Source of the DNA: Adiantum capillus-veneris
Taxonomy: Eukaryota > Streptophyta > Polypodiopsida > Polypodiales > Pteridaceae
Direction of reading: 5' to 3'
Assembly: GCA_014529385.2 (NCBI GenBank)
Contig: CM043945.1
Coordinates: forward strand, 155,080,241-155,144,240
Length of the DNA stretch: 64,000 nucleotides
The notes under the pieces are model-generated. The model ran no database searches, had not been told where the DNA came from, and was given only the letters and a program-made list of their open reading frames with translations. Positions 1 to 11,429 of the stretch are shown here, piece by piece. The translations under genes were made by a program, and so were the position numbers. Numbering within the stretch: position 1 is the first letter of the stretch; every line of letters starts with the position of its first letter.

Positions 1-325
1 AAAAAGAAGAGCACCAAATGATCATATAAGTATCCTGGTGTATCGCCTTCAGCCTTGCACCGGCTTTTTTTGCCGTAATCACCTCTCGAAACTGCTCCTG
101 AAACTGACTCTGCAACCTTTGCCATGATTCTTGATCACTGCTCTCTAAGCCATCGAACCACACCTTGGCTTGTCCTCGCATCAACAACGGCACCGTATGT
201 AACCTTTTTGAATCTATCGACATACGCATCAACAGTAACCATAATTTGAAAGTAGCTAACCAATCCTCGGGATCTTCAATGCCCGTAAATATGGGGCCAA
301 AGCCTGACTCCACTATCTCTGTCAT
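1..325 (-). pseudogene. Retrotransposon gag fragment (N-terminal part)
   Basis: Read on the minus strand, one frame stays open from an ATG near 325 to the window edge and encodes a capsid-type gag segment. Typical pieces are GIEDPEDWLATFKLWL, then VWFDGLESSDQESWQ and LQSQFQEQF, matching the retrotransposon gag domain of plant Ty3/gypsy elements. An in-frame TGA lies just upstream of the chosen ATG. The element runs off the left edge, so protease and polymerase are not visible. Gag would package the element RNA in cytoplasmic particles. The family assignment is good; the lineage is unknown. Confidence 0.72.
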
Positions 326-1590
326 CTGCAAACTTGACCATCAAACATCTCGACCATCAGCCAACCTCTTTGTTGGCAAAAGAAACCACTTCAAACATCA
401 AATTGGAGCATCAGACAGCTCCTCAGTGGGGGCACCAGAAGATGGAGACGGGGAATAGGGAACACACCCAGCACACAAAATATCTGCCTCTCTATAGCCC
501 AGGGATTCCACATCACCCCTAACCTCTCAAAGAACACCTTCATATTGGCTAATTTGCACTAATCGCTCCACTTTAGCATACAAAACAACTATCTCACACC
601 TTGCAAAAAAACACTCCACAACACAAATGCACCCACACTGCTCAACTCACCCTTTCCGACTCACAAAACACTCCTAATCTGCCCTCTTGGTAGCACCTTG
701 CGAGCTGCAGGCAAACCCTCTGCAAGCAATGGCCAACACACGAAGAGTGAGAGAAAAGGAGGGGAATGGGGAGAAGCAACACAAGAGATTGGGGCAAATG
801 AGTGGTGTTATTGCATAGGGAGTAGTACAATTAATGTATGCAGCTTCAATGGCAAGCTTAACAACACACAAGCTTCAAATCACATACACAGGCAAAAAAG
901 CCCACATTGGTCAAAAGACCCCAAAAAAATGAACATAAACCTCCTTTTATAAGGGTGTGCCTAGGAGTCCCAAAAAAGAAAAATGGGGTGAGCTTCCATG
1001 TCGTGCACTTCATTTGGAGCTCTATTTAGAATTTGCTTGCATTGCCACCACGTGGCATATTTGATTTTTGGACACACTTGCATGCTCGACCTCTTGGCCA
1101 CCCTATTCGGCCGCCCGGTCTTCCTCCTCTTGGCCTTTGAGTATCCTTGGCTCGCCCTTTAATAGCCCCGTCATCACCCTCTTTGCAGCGGGACCCCTCC
1201 CCTGTGGAGGCAATAGTGATGTCGCTATTTGGGGGGGGGGGGGGTACACCCCTTTCCTCAAAAATCTTTGGCCCTTAGCAGGCGTGGGCACATCCCCTTA
1301 CTGCCTGCCACATCATCACCGAAAGGCCACACCACGCGGGCGCCTTGCGCCGCCCCGCCTCGCCGGCTGCCGCCAAAATCGCCACCAACCACCACTGCGT
1401 AGCGCCAGGCCCACACGCCATAGCCATGGGAGGAGAGCTTCCCACTCTCTCCCGTCTTGTGTACCAATGGAGAGCCCACGCTCCCCCCTATATAGTGCGG
1501 CCCCCGGAGTTCCCCTTGCGCATGTGGGACAATCCCCGCCACGTGTCAGCTCCACAGGCCCCAAGCCTTAAAGGCTTAAAAAAAACCCCA
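326..1590 (-). promoter_or_regulatory. GC-rich promoter-like stretch, possible LTR of the gag element
   Basis: This stretch lies upstream of the minus-strand gag. On the minus strand there is a CACGTG G-box at about 1,540-1,545, then a TATA-like CTATATAG at 1,488-1,495, followed by a GC-rich leader with a poly-G/C run near 1,230-1,243. This is the layout of a plant LTR promoter. I could not find matching LTR ends or a primer-binding site, so boundaries are open. The small frames in both directions look like chance frames in GC-rich DNA. Confidence 0.35.
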
Positions 1591-1973
1591 TTACTTTTTC
1601 AACACAAGCTCTTTTTGGCCTGCCTTTACTAGGCTCTCCTCCATGGCTCCAATGTCATATTGCCGAGCCGCAAAGCCCGGGTGAAAATTTTCATTTCCGA
1701 CTTGATTCAACATAGTCTTCACCGCTTGATTGACGTGCAGTCGACTCATGCTAACTCCACATGGTGAACACTCTGCTCCAAAACTTCGTCGGTGCTCAAA
1801 AGATGCCAGATTGCACATTCTCCAATGCGGCCAAGTGGGCTCAGACCCGGCCCCCGGAAAAACTTCAATTGATCATATCTTGCAAACCATGGCTCCGATC
1901 GCAATCCGAAAAGACGGGTAGGCTCCATGAATTGAGCTCTACACACTTGTACCTTGACTTCCACTTGGATCAC
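1591..1973 (-). pseudogene. Unrecognised frameshifted coding fragment
   Basis: Two overlapping minus-strand frames look like one protein broken by a frameshift near 1,750-1,815. The upstream frame reads through WHLLSTDEVLEQSVHHVELA; the downstream frame continues with LHVNQAVKTMLNQVGNENF and ends in a Lys-rich tail at 1,591. Composition is unlike the surrounding simple sequence. I do not recognise the family. It lies upstream of the putative LTR promoter, so it may be an older sequence or a piece of another element. Confidence 0.3.
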
Positions 1974-2339
1974 CTCTCTCCAGTTGCCCTATTCGGCAAG
2001 AATCTGCAAACCACCAGAACTTCAAACTTCAATAACTTGGGCTCCGTAGCTCGGTTTGATGAGCCGTCTGGACTTGTTCCTTCAGCACTTCAATCTCTTC
2101 ATTCTTGGACCCAAAGGCTGCACTTTGCATCTCCTTCACTTGCTATCCAAATTAGCCCATCATGGAGCCTTCCTTCGCCTATAAGCCACATCATGCATAC
2201 CCTTACGCTGCTACCTGCCATCCCATGATCCCCCTAGCTGCTCCAGTCCTTTGCCATGCCTCTGCTTGCTTGCATACATATGGCCATGCCACCTTCTAGA
2301 ATCGACAAACTTTGGCTGCACCAACAAGATGCCGGCGAA

Positions 2340-2520
2340 TGACGGGCCTTGTTGGTGTGTCGGTGTAACGCGATCGCTAGTTTCTGGGCCGATCGGGGCA
2401 TGCCTTCGGTGTCTTTTCTTATTTTGGTGTTGGCATCTCGCGACTTGGGCGTCTTTTTTTTCTTTGTTGATGATGTCGATTCCTTCGGTTTTATTATTTC
2501 TTGGTGTGTGTGTATATGTG
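2340..2520 (+). repeat. Dispersed repeat, copy 1 (partner at 16.65 kb)
   Basis: This stretch resembles 16,660-16,840 in the same orientation. Shared blocks include GTGCCTTCG/ATGCCTTCG, TTTTGGTGTTGG, a GTCTT-rich pyrimidine tract, GATGTCGAT and a final GT-rich run. Identity by eye is about 70 percent. The family is not recognised; both copies end in GTGTGTAT-like simple sequence. Small frames here are not conserved between copies. Confidence 0.5.
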
Positions 2521-3311
2521 CCGCCCCTCAGTGACCAACCCTCATGTGCATCTCATTACCTCTTTGCACCGCTCCCCTTTTTTGCTCCTTGCAGCGAGTT
2601 GCGACTCCTCAGATCAGGCATGTCGACTTCTTACTCCTTTCTCAGTGCCATGCTATGGTTGCCCTAAAATTCATTTGGCGTCCCCTTCTTGCCAGTAGGC
2701 CTCTTACTCGACTTCTCCTGGCCTGCTCACGGCTGAGCTAACCTACTTGCCAAGCTTCCCCAACCTGCAGCAGCACTTCTAACATAGCCCCCCACAAGGC
2801 AGCTTATGGCTTCTCTCTCTCTGTATGTCCTGATCGACCTCTCTCCCCTATAGCTGGCCTCGCGGCCCTGTTTTTCCACGCCGAGGGTCGACCCACCTTG
2901 CTATGCATGAACTGGCGGTCCTTGCTTTCAAGAAACTGCATTTCTTTACCGATTTTTGGCCTTTCTGCCGCATCATCCGAGAAAGCCAAGGCCCATGTAG
3001 GGCTCGGTTTGATGATAGAACGTTGCAATGTATGTATATCCTCAGTATCTCGCCACTAGATTCATGTCGATGGTGGCCCTCGTGAGAATCTCTACCTTGA
3101 TTCCTATCAAACTTCAAGGAACGTGAGTTTTTCATCTTTGATCCTAATCCATTGTATACAACAACACCATTACACTTCTTATGCACCACTTGTTTATTCG
3201 GCTATGGTAGGGAGATTGAAGTTCAATACGAGAGCTACATGGCATGCATTCTTATCACGCCGTTTCCCTTCTTTCCAACTCGCCCAAATCACGAGCCCCA
3301 TGCAATGACAT

Positions 3312-3314
<3 letters not shown>

Positions 3315-3405
<91 letters not shown>
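3315..3405 (+). repeat. (CA)n microsatellite
   Basis: Uninterrupted CA dinucleotide run of about 90 bases. Long Thr-His frames across it are artefacts of the repeat. Confidence 0.98.
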
Positions 3406-3409
3406 CCTT

Positions 3410-4790
3410 GTAAGTGGGCAAAGGCAACCAATGTTAACTCACATACTTTCTCTAATCTCCCCTCATCATCTGCACCCAAAGAAATCCCTCAACTTGTATC
3501 ACTACAGTAGCTACATCCTGGTCGCTTCGGAGCATCCTCATGTACACCTATTGCAAGTAAGTTGCAAGCTTCCATGGAGGAAGTGGATAATTTCAACGTG
3601 CCACCAAAGATAGTATGGACCAGCTCCGAAATGATGCAATAGAAAAGATAAGACACACATCTAATGAAAAATGAAATCTTATTAGTCTTGACGTTGTTGT
3701 GGTTTTGTTTTGGCTTTGAATACACTCTAGCTGTAATATTTAAGTTTTTTTGAAGGCCCTAGTGAAAGTAGTCACAGATGAACACAATTTTTTTAGTCCT
3801 TGGTATGTTCTCATTGTTTGTGCTACAGAGTCTATGATATATCACCACATATGTGCTTGACCTTCAACCAAAAAGACCGAATGAAATTACGATCGAATAT
3901 GACCATGGTAGTCTTTCCTAAATCTTTTAAACATTCAATTATTCTCTTTGATGGGCACAAATAGTGGTTTTTTATTAAATTTTGTTACAAATGATAGTCA
4001 AAAACTTCTTAACACTGTTATATTTTTAACTTTCTATGGTTTTCTTTGATAGAGCTCACCAAAATCAACACAATTGTCATTAGTTACTTCACGATTCGAA
4101 AGCTACAAGTAGTGATACAGCTAACCTTTTCAACCTCAATCCTTGCCCAGTACCATAGACCACCCTCTCGAGCAAGATAAGTCCTTTCCTACTTTTGTAT
4201 GTCAAGTTCGTATTTGTATAGAAAAAACCAAGACTCGTGGACTTAGAAGGTACTATTTAACCTAACCTCTTAATAAGCACTTCATTTGTTAAGTATGCTA
4301 ACTCTCTTGTCTACAACTGCCTAAGCACAAGTTGCTCTGCAATAACTCCCACTTCGTTCTTGTATTTTTTGGTTAGTGACACCAGTTGACCTATGCTATT
4401 TAATTAGAACTGCAAAAATTTCCTTTCCGTTCAGTTGTCTCACATTTGTCTTAATTGTATACTAATCCCTTCTATAGTTATCATTGCAAGTTCATGACCA
4501 ATTATTAACCTCACGCTAACACATTTTGAAACTTTTAGCCATACTTTGGTGTAAGTTTGCTAGTTGCAGCACTTGTACCTCTCTCCATGCGCCAACAATG
4601 GTATATATATTTTCAAATACAATATACCCTCCTGGGATTTTCATTGAGATGATTTAGCTATGCAGCTACTCATGTGAGCTAAGGTACTCTAGGATAGTAA
4701 ACAACAGTTTGTAAGTACCCTCCTACTCAAACACGCTCCACACTGGTGTTACACCTGTGATAAATGTTATATTTTTATGTCTCACCTAGT
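3410..4790. other. AT-rich stretch without recognisable gene
   Basis: About 1.4 kb of AT-rich DNA with no open frame of note, no recognisable domain and no clear terminal repeats on either strand. Confidence 0.6.
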
Positions 4791-4794
4791 CCAT

Positions 4795-5010
4795 TGGTCA
4801 CAGACACATAGATTCGCCGGTTTAGGTAGTGTGTAGATAGTCATCTTTGTGTAGATTCGTCGATTTAGGCAGCACATTGATAAATTGCAGATTCATGATT
4901 TTTAAACAGTATCAAATGCAGATTCACCGATTTAGGCAGCATTAGTGCAGATTCGCCGATTTAGGCAGCACGTCTTATTGGTGTAGATTCGCCGATTTAG
5001 GAAACACCAC
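4795..5010 (+). repeat. Tandem repeat with GATTCGCCGATTTAGG core
   Basis: Five imperfect copies of a roughly 40-50-bp unit whose core reads GCAGATTCGCCGATTTAGGC, separated by variable spacers. A similar core (GTGCAGATTCGCCATCC, with GTGCCTAAGTACTAAGCC) occurs in the gypsy LTRs at about 32,960 and 41,745, so this may be an expanded remnant of a related LTR. No coding frame. Confidence 0.65.
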
Positions 5011-5659
5011 TCACAAAATCATGCTGCATTGGCTGGCCACCACTGTAACTGGTATGATTTTGTTACCCGGGTATAGAAAATGAAAAATATTTTGGATTTG
5101 GATTTGGAATTGGAATTGGTATAAGATGATTTTCTATTGCGACAATCTTTATGGAAGTGAACTTGAGATTGATGATGAGTGTGACCAATGATATCCTGAT
5201 TCATCAGGGTATGACATATACTACTTATTCTAGTGGTATGGGACACTAGAATAGCTAGTATGTGGATGACGGCAGGCATAAGCTAATGTTGTTTAGTTTC
5301 ATACATTTTTCTTTTATGATGTGATGTTTTTGATACAAAATACTAATCACTGTTTTTGCCAAGTATTGTTTGCAGATTTTTATCCTCGCAACTGAGGACA
5401 GTTGCTTTCCAACGGACAGGTATGTTATGGAATTGACATTTTACTATTTATTGCAGCTGACATGTGGAAAAGGCTTGACTGAGCTAGGCTATTGCAAAAG
5501 GAAATTACATTTTAATGTATATTTATTCGAGTGCTCTTTTATGAGCTTTGGCCAATTATGTCCGGCCAGCCAGTTTGTACTCATTTTTGGGCATTCAAGA
5601 AATCTATAAATAAATACGTGCAAGAGGGAAATGCTCACTCTTGCACGGGGGGAGATTGC

Positions 5660-6500
5660 ACCCAGTGTCTTGTGTCTTCTTCTCTTTTCTCCTCCCTCCT
5701 CTCTCACCGTGTAGGCGTAGCACTCCGCTCTAGGAGGTGCGCCTGCACGTGTTCTTACGTTCTCCCCCACTCTATCTCGCTCTCTATCTCTCTCCGTTCG
5801 TGTTATGCTGGACTATGGATTTGTGCGAGTCGACAGGTACGTAGATTTATTCGCTTATGTCTTGCTATGCGCTATTTTGAGTATTTTGCAGGGCTCTCTA
5901 CGCTCCCGTCTGTAGCACAGGGAGCGGAATGCATGAGGTTGAGGGGGTAGTGTGTGTGTATTATGAGAGAGAGAGAGAGAGAGAAGGGAGAGACGGAAGG
6001 AGTGAGTGTGAGGGGAAGGAGTAGTGTGAGTGTGTGAGAGAGGTTGGCCCACCAAAGGTAAACAAGGGGGGTTGGTGAGGTGGCGAGAGTGTGTGTGTGT
6101 GTGTGTGTGGGGGTGGGGGGGGGGGGGGGGGAGGGTTTATGGCGGCCCACCAGAGGGGAAAACAAAAAGAGGGGAGGAGAGGGCTAGAGAGGTCAAGAGA
6201 GTGTGGAGGAGAGGAGAGGGTGGGTGAGGTATGGCGGCCCGCCAGAGGGAGAAAGACAAGCGAGGAGGGGTAAGAGAGAGAGAGTGTGTGTGGAAAATAA
6301 TGAAAGAGAGAGAGGGAAACTTTGTAAAAGCACGATGGCCCGCTAGTGGAAGAAAAGCCCACCGCAACTTGTTTTATGCGCCCTTTGGGCTAGGTGACAT
6401 AGGAGCATAGATAAGAGAGAGATAGTGGATTAGCGGAGCCGAGCAGGAGAGAGAGAGAGACCTCTGTCCTCTGGTGATAATGGAGGGGGGGGCAAACTCG
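5660..6500. repeat. Purine/pyrimidine-skewed low-complexity region
   Basis: CT-rich on the left (5,690-5,800) and GA/GT-rich on the right (5,960-6,480), including a poly-G run near 6,110-6,131 and a twice-repeated GGCGGCCCACCAGAGG / GGCGGCCCGCCAGAGG block. Proline/serine-rich frames on the minus strand are composition artefacts. No gene supported. Confidence 0.6.
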
Positions 6501-6924
6501 GGGCGGCCCGCCGGGCAGGCATAGAAGGGGGGTGGTGAATGTTAAAAGCAACATCTTTTACTCGATTCTTTTGGTATTGTGCTCCTCCCTGATTGGAGTT
6601 GGTTCTTGCGGCCGCGGTTTTGAAAACCGGCCGTCACTCTTTATCCAATAGCAATGGAGAGATTTGAGAAAGTCTCTCATACACATCTGCCACCAACCTT
6701 CAGAAGGTGTCTTGTTACCTAGCTAGAGTAAACACTTGTCCTCCAAACACGTGTTCATCAAAACAATGAAGCGCAACATCATCAATAAAACAAGATAGCT
6801 TGCTCTTCGTCAAAAGACGACGTTTAAGCAATTCACACTCTACCTCATCTAGCGAGGATTCAGGTTGCACAACACGTTAGTTTTAGACTTGCTCCTTCCC
6901 GACAATGAAAGAGGTGGGGAGGAC

Positions 6925-7035
6925 AGGGGGGGGGGGGGGGGGGGTAGGGGGGCTCATACTTGTTCCTCATGAGCAGCCACTGACTCTGCTCTCCCCCCCC
7001 CCCCTCTCTCTCTCTATCTCTCTCTCTCTTTCTCT
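6925..7035. repeat. Poly-G, poly-C and CT runs upstream of a LINE
   Basis: A G run at about 6,926-6,944, a C run at about 6,994-7,004 and CT runs up to 7,034 directly precede the LINE endonuclease frame. They may sit at its 5' truncation point. Confidence 0.7.
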
Positions 7036-7041
7036 CTACCG

Positions 7042-7964
7042 AGTTACAATTGAAAATATGCTTTTGGAATTGTAATGGATATCCATGGAATACGGGGGTT
7101 GGCATTGATGAACTAACAAGCAAAGCCGATGTTATACTTCTTGTTGAAACTTGGGAGCATGATACACAAAGGATTAATGGCATGAAGAATTACAATGTGC
7201 ATTCATTGATGTGGTCAAAGAATCTTAAGCAACAAAGAGGACAAGGAGGGGTAGCATGTATGGTTAAGAAAGGATTGGAAGATTTTGTATCAATTGTGAA
7301 AGATGACAAGTACAAATGTTATGTATGGCTGAAAATTATGACACCAAAAAGAGCACCCATTTTTGTAGCCAGTTGCTACATTCCTAATCATGATTCTCCC
7401 TTTTATGCTTGCATGGACAGAGATCAACCATTTTTTGATTTAGAAGAGGACATTTCTTATTTCAAAGGTGAAGGTGATGTTATTGTATTTGGGGATATGA
7501 ATGCTTGCACAAAAACATTGCAACACGATACACAACAATTTGATATGCCATACATTTCAAGGGAGTTGGAGGAAGTTCACTTGTATGATCGTTCTTCAAT
7601 GGATGAGAAAGAGCCGGATCACTATGGATAGTTACTTTTACATATGTGTAATAGCACGGGTATGCTCATTGCCAATGGTGTATCTTTGTGGAGTGGAACC
7701 AATGGATTTACATATAAGAGACATAATTGGGATAGTGTGATTGACTATATGCTACTCTCCGAATCCATCATGTATCACCTAAAGAGTTTAATGTTTGGCC
7801 AATGGACCCCAGAATCCGACCATCGTACCTTATGTATTGACATTTCATGTGGAGAAGCAACTAAGCATGATAATCTTAGTCAAAGGAAAGAGAAATTATC
7901 ACTATGTATGGATTTCAAACGGGTACCAATGTACATTGAATGGTTGAGCAAAAATTATGGATGA
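7042..7964 (+). pseudogene. LINE endonuclease domain
   Basis: Encodes the endonuclease/exonuclease/phosphatase fold that nicks target DNA for priming. Motifs in order: KICFWNCNG at the start, VILLVETWE (conserved Glu), VFGDMNA (Asp-x-Asn), and WTPESDHRTLCIDIS (Ser-Asp-His). A TAG at 7,629-7,631 interrupts an otherwise continuous frame, which resumes as LLLHMCNSTGMLIANG. The key residues E, D, N, D and H are all still visible. There is no ATG at the natural start, so the true N-terminus is lost or lies further upstream. A frameshift near 7,950 links it to the next segment. Confidence 0.82.
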
Positions 7965-8964
7965 AGAAGCTTCAATATGATGCACCATTGGAAACTAAAT
8001 GGGAAGCTTTCAAGAAAGTTATTTGTTCTTGTGCCAAAGAATGCTTTGCTATAAAGTATCTCCATGGTATCAACAAAGATAGATCACGCAAAAGGTGGTT
8101 TGATAAAGAATGTCAAGATGCTCGAAAGTCCTTGATAAAGCTTGATGCAACTATGGACAGCAACTATGGACAAAGACAACTATCAAAGTCATTTGCATAC
8201 ATACAAGGCATTGATTCAAAAGAAGAGAAGAAGATGGAAAGTAATAAATAAGGATGTCCATTGTCACCAACTCTCTTTGGTCTATGTATCGATCAATTGG
8301 AACAAATGTACTTGACTTTATGCAAGAAGAAGGCATTGAAGAGGTTACTATTTGCAGTAATCATGCTTTTGTTGATGCGGATGATATAGTGCTTCTAGCA
8401 CACACTTTAGAAGATGCACAAAAGCTTATGGTTGTCCTTGAGAACTTTTGCTTGCATAGTGGGTTGATTATGAACGAATCCAAGACAAAGGTTATGCTTG
8501 TGAAAACCAACCATAAGGAGAAGCCATGCATTGTGTACAACAATGAGACACTTGAAGTTGTTGAGAGCTTTAAGTACCTTGGCCATGAGGGTCCGTCCAA
8601 TCACAAGTGGCATGAATGTGCTATGCGTCGTTTGGAAGCGGGAAAGAGAGCATTTTATGCATTTGAGAACATGTGTAATGCGGGAAACATCAAGTGTTGG
8701 GTTCTCAAGAAGTATCTTTTTGATGCATTGGTGACACCGGTTCTTCTTTATGGAGTTGAAGTGTGGGGCGGGAGCATTTCAAAGTCCACTTGGAAAGAGA
8801 TTGAGAATGTCCAAAAGTGTTTTCTTACAAACTTTCTCCAAGTGAAGAAACAGACACCATATATGCTCCTACTTCTTGAGTCGGGATGTCTTCCAATTGA
8901 GGTTATGGGCATGGAAAGGGTTGTGGAGTACATGATAAAGGTGCGTCAAAACCCCTCACATTGA
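7940..8964 (+). pseudogene. LINE reverse transcriptase, internally deleted
   Basis: The first part (RSRKRWFDKECQDARKSL, 8,080-8,140) is the linker before the polymerase. At 8,249 it stops and jumps straight to GCPLSPTLFGLCIDQLEQM, the motif just before the active site. The fingers and first half of the palm, including the first catalytic Asp motif, are absent. The active-site box reads FVDADDIVLLA where F-x-YADD is expected, so Tyr has become Asp. The remainder (KTKVML, FKYLG, LLYGVEVWG) is the usual thumb and downstream region. At least one frameshift separates the two blocks. It is non-functional. Confidence 0.82.
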
Positions 8965-9024
8965 CTTCCTACAATTGCATGGGAAGCAAGAAAAAAAGTT
9001 CAAAAGACGCATAAAAGCGAGATC

Positions 9025-9632
9025 TTGAGCACGGGATGGATGCAAGACATAAAGATGCAAGACATAAAGAAGTGGTTTGGGAGGTGGGATGCATTACACT
9101 TGCTACATGATGCTTCAATTGACTCCCAAGTGAATGAAGCTTTTCTACAACGCAATGTATTACAGCTTGGGAGAAATCTGGTGGGTCATGCTTCATACAT
9201 TACACCACCCATATTGCCCCCAACTACCAAACCATGTTCTTTGCTGAAAGAGGAAACTGTACTCACACTTACATGCTTGAGCCTATCCCCTTGTCGGCGA
9301 TACGCACTATCGCAGCCATTCGGCTTAGCTCCCATTTCCTTCGATGCGAGATAGGGTGTTGGGGCAATGGAGAAGAGTCAAATCAACTGTGCACATTATG
9401 CTCACTACAAGTTCGAGAGTCTGAGTACCACACACTACTAGAATGCTCAGCTTTTGGTCACATCCGAACCTGCTTCTCTCACATTTTCAGCCATAACTTA
9501 GACCTACACACTTTCCTCTCCCAGCCAAAGTGTGGGCTCTCCATTGCGACTCTCATCACCACAATTTTGGAGCATCAAGAGTCACTCATCATCCATATAC
9601 ATACTACATCACATGTAATTTTGGTCCCATAG
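9025..9632 (+). pseudogene. LINE C-terminal region with zinc knuckle
   Basis: Two overlapping frames carry the C-terminal part. The downstream frame contains LCTLCSLQVRESEYHTLLEC, a CX2CX9HX4C zinc-binding motif typical of LINE C-termini, followed by a hydrophobic tail ending at 9,632. It lies 60 bases past the polymerase stop and is in a different frame, so a frameshift separates them. This domain helps RNA and target binding in related elements. Confidence 0.72.
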
Positions 9633-9668
9633 GTCATATTTGACCTTCGAGGACGATAATAAAATCTA

Positions 9669-9672
<4 letters not shown>

Positions 9673-9728
<56 letters not shown>
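9673..9728 (+). repeat. (CT)n microsatellite at LINE 3' end
   Basis: CT run continuous with the TATC-type tail of the LINE. Confidence 0.97.
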
Positions 9729-9730
<2 letters not shown>

Positions 9731-9876
9731 CATTAGCCTTCTAGGCTCCCATCCATATACTCATCTATAACCATTCAACTCTCGTAGGCTGATCGTGTTC
9801 ACGCTAACACTGTCTCCACCAATTGTGTGTAACTGATCTCTCTTGGCTTCTGCAAGATGTTGTAGCCCGTTTTTTC

Positions 9877-9879
<3 letters not shown>

Positions 9880-9919
<40 letters not shown>
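9880..9919 (+). repeat. (CT)n microsatellite
   Basis: CT run of about 40 bases; the flanking 9,729-10,270 holds no recognisable gene. Confidence 0.97.
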
Positions 9920-9923
<4 letters not shown>

Positions 9924-10273
9924 AGACTGTTTCCACCTCGCCGATGGGGGAGCATGCATTTTTTGTGCTATGAACCTTTTTAGAATTAAGAGCTTACATC
10001 CACTGTGTGTGTGTTATCCCACTTTGAGGCTCGCCTGCACGCTTACTGTTTGAATCGGGAGCCATGGCGAGCTCACACTCTGTAGTATAATTAATACGGT
10101 GTGGAAGGTGTATGAGAACGTATTTTCTTTTTTGGAAGGTGTATGTGGCTGCTCTCTTACAAGCATATCTAGAGGGGCCAAAAAATAGTCACTAGGACCC
10201 TTGGAATCATGCTTAAGTGTCCTCTTGTGATTTGCTGAAAAGTTCGGTCTTGAAAGTTTCAAAAGATTGTCAG

Positions 10274-10539
10274 TGTTGGTATCATCTGATTTTCCTTTTC
10301 GTGAGGACTCTCATGCAACCTTCACATTTCAAAACCTGCCTCAAGAGAGCCCTGCGAAAGATAGAGGTCTCAGACAAGGGTCCTACACTGAGACAAGAGC
10401 CTCACGGACACATGGTTGTGGGGCCCTAGGGGAAGACCTTGCCATGTGGAGGGCATGAAGAGTTTTGGGGGCTTACGTAGGAAGTCTATATAAGCATTGG
10501 TTGGGTGGAGAGCAGCATGCGAGCCCCTTCCATCTCACA
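10274..10539 (+). mobile_element. LTR, probably the 5' LTR of a decayed retrotransposon
   Basis: The segment starts TGTTGGTATC and ends CCATCTCACA, so it has the TG...CA ends of an LTR. A TATA-like TCTATATAAGC lies at about 10,486. It is followed at once by TTGGTAGCAGAGC, which differs by one base from the usual plant initiator tRNA-Met primer-binding sequence TTGGTATCAGAGC. Internal sequence is replaced after 20 bases by a CT microsatellite, and no matching second LTR was seen. Confidence 0.6.
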
Positions 10540-10552
10540 TTGGTAGCAGAGC
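10540..10552 (+). promoter_or_regulatory. Primer-binding site-like sequence (tRNA-Met)
   Basis: TTGGTAGCAGAGC directly after the LTR's terminal CA; one mismatch to the common plant LTR-retrotransposon primer-binding site. Confidence 0.6.
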
Positions 10553-10558
10553 AAGGAT

Positions 10559-10629
<71 letters not shown>
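10559..10629 (+). repeat. (CT)n microsatellite
   Basis: CT run of about 70 bases inserted into, or expanded from, the leader downstream of the primer-binding site. Confidence 0.97.
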
Positions 10630-10637
<8 letters not shown>

Positions 10638-10771
10638 GCTAATGTTAGGTGTCACTCCTTTGTGGTAGAGGCACCTCACTCGTGCATGTCGCAAGCACAA
10701 AGACCAACATCGAGTCAAATGTCAAAATCTGCCTGAAAGGAGAGGTGGTATGATGTTGAGTCGTAGAGGAA

Positions 10772-10900
10772 GCCGATGTCGATCCATCTATGTCGGGCAT
10801 CGCAAGACCAACCACACACCGTTTGTAGTGGTTGAAAGCTGAGTCAATGTCGATCTGTTTATGTCGGGCATCACAAGGCCAACCACACACTGTTTGCAGT
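10772..10900 (+). repeat. Tandem duplication, 73-bp unit
   Basis: Two copies of a unit containing GATGTCGATC, then TATGTCGGGCATC and CCAACCACACAC, with a weaker relative at about 10,684-10,715. No coding meaning seen. Confidence 0.7.
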
Positions 10901-11111
10901 GCAACAAGGAGGATGCCCTACAACTTGTCAGTTCCCGTTAGCACCGTCAGCATTCGACAATTTGCAGAGTTAATTTTTTGCATTTGACTCACTACACAAT
11001 TAATTGTGTGCAAGGGCTTGATCCCACCTTTACCCTCAACATCCCAGAAGTGCAACGATTCATTCCCATGGTGCCCCCTCGACACTCCAACCCCGCTCTC
11101 GCACACCCCGA

Positions 11112-11114
<3 letters not shown>

Positions 11115-11182
<68 letters not shown>
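11115..11182 (+). repeat. (GA)n microsatellite
   Basis: GA run of about 68 bases. A poly-C run (11,383-11,403) and a short CT run (11,405-11,427) follow downstream. Confidence 0.97.
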
Positions 11183-11185
<3 letters not shown>

Positions 11186-11429
11186 TATCGTACTCTGTTG
11201 TGTAGCTGCAAGGGGTTCCCTTAGTGCAAGAGAGAGACTACTACCATGCCGTACTGTGTGTGCTACCTAAGGCTCTGCAAACTGCAAGGTGGGCACGTGT
11301 CATGAGGTGGTCTGTGTGCTACTCAAAAGCTTGGGCAAAGTCGATTAATAGCTTGCGGCTTCACCAAACACCAATTCTAAAGCCCCCCCCCCCCCCCCCC
11401 CCCGCTCTCTCTCTCTCTCTCTCTCTAGA

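Larger units (their letters stand above)
7036..9728 (+). mobile_element. Non-LTR retrotransposon (LINE), decayed
   Basis: Order on the plus strand: apurinic-type endonuclease, remnant reverse transcriptase, C-terminal zinc knuckle, then a 3' end (GAGGACGATAATAAAATC) running into TATC and CT simple repeats at 9,664-9,728. The layout fits a single-ORF LINE with a microsatellite tail. Nonsense codons, frameshifts and a large internal deletion in the polymerase show it is dead. The clade is not assigned; the C-terminal CX2CX9HX4C motif and simple-repeat tail would help place it. Confidence 0.85.

Noticed and set aside
3152-3613. Thr-His repeat ORFs over the CA run
   Set aside because: Microsatellite artefact with no conserved flanks.
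5870-6370. Minus-strand Pro/Ser/Thr-rich ORFs resembling cell-wall proteins
   Set aside because: They come from GA/GT low-complexity sequence and have no signal peptide or repeat motif.
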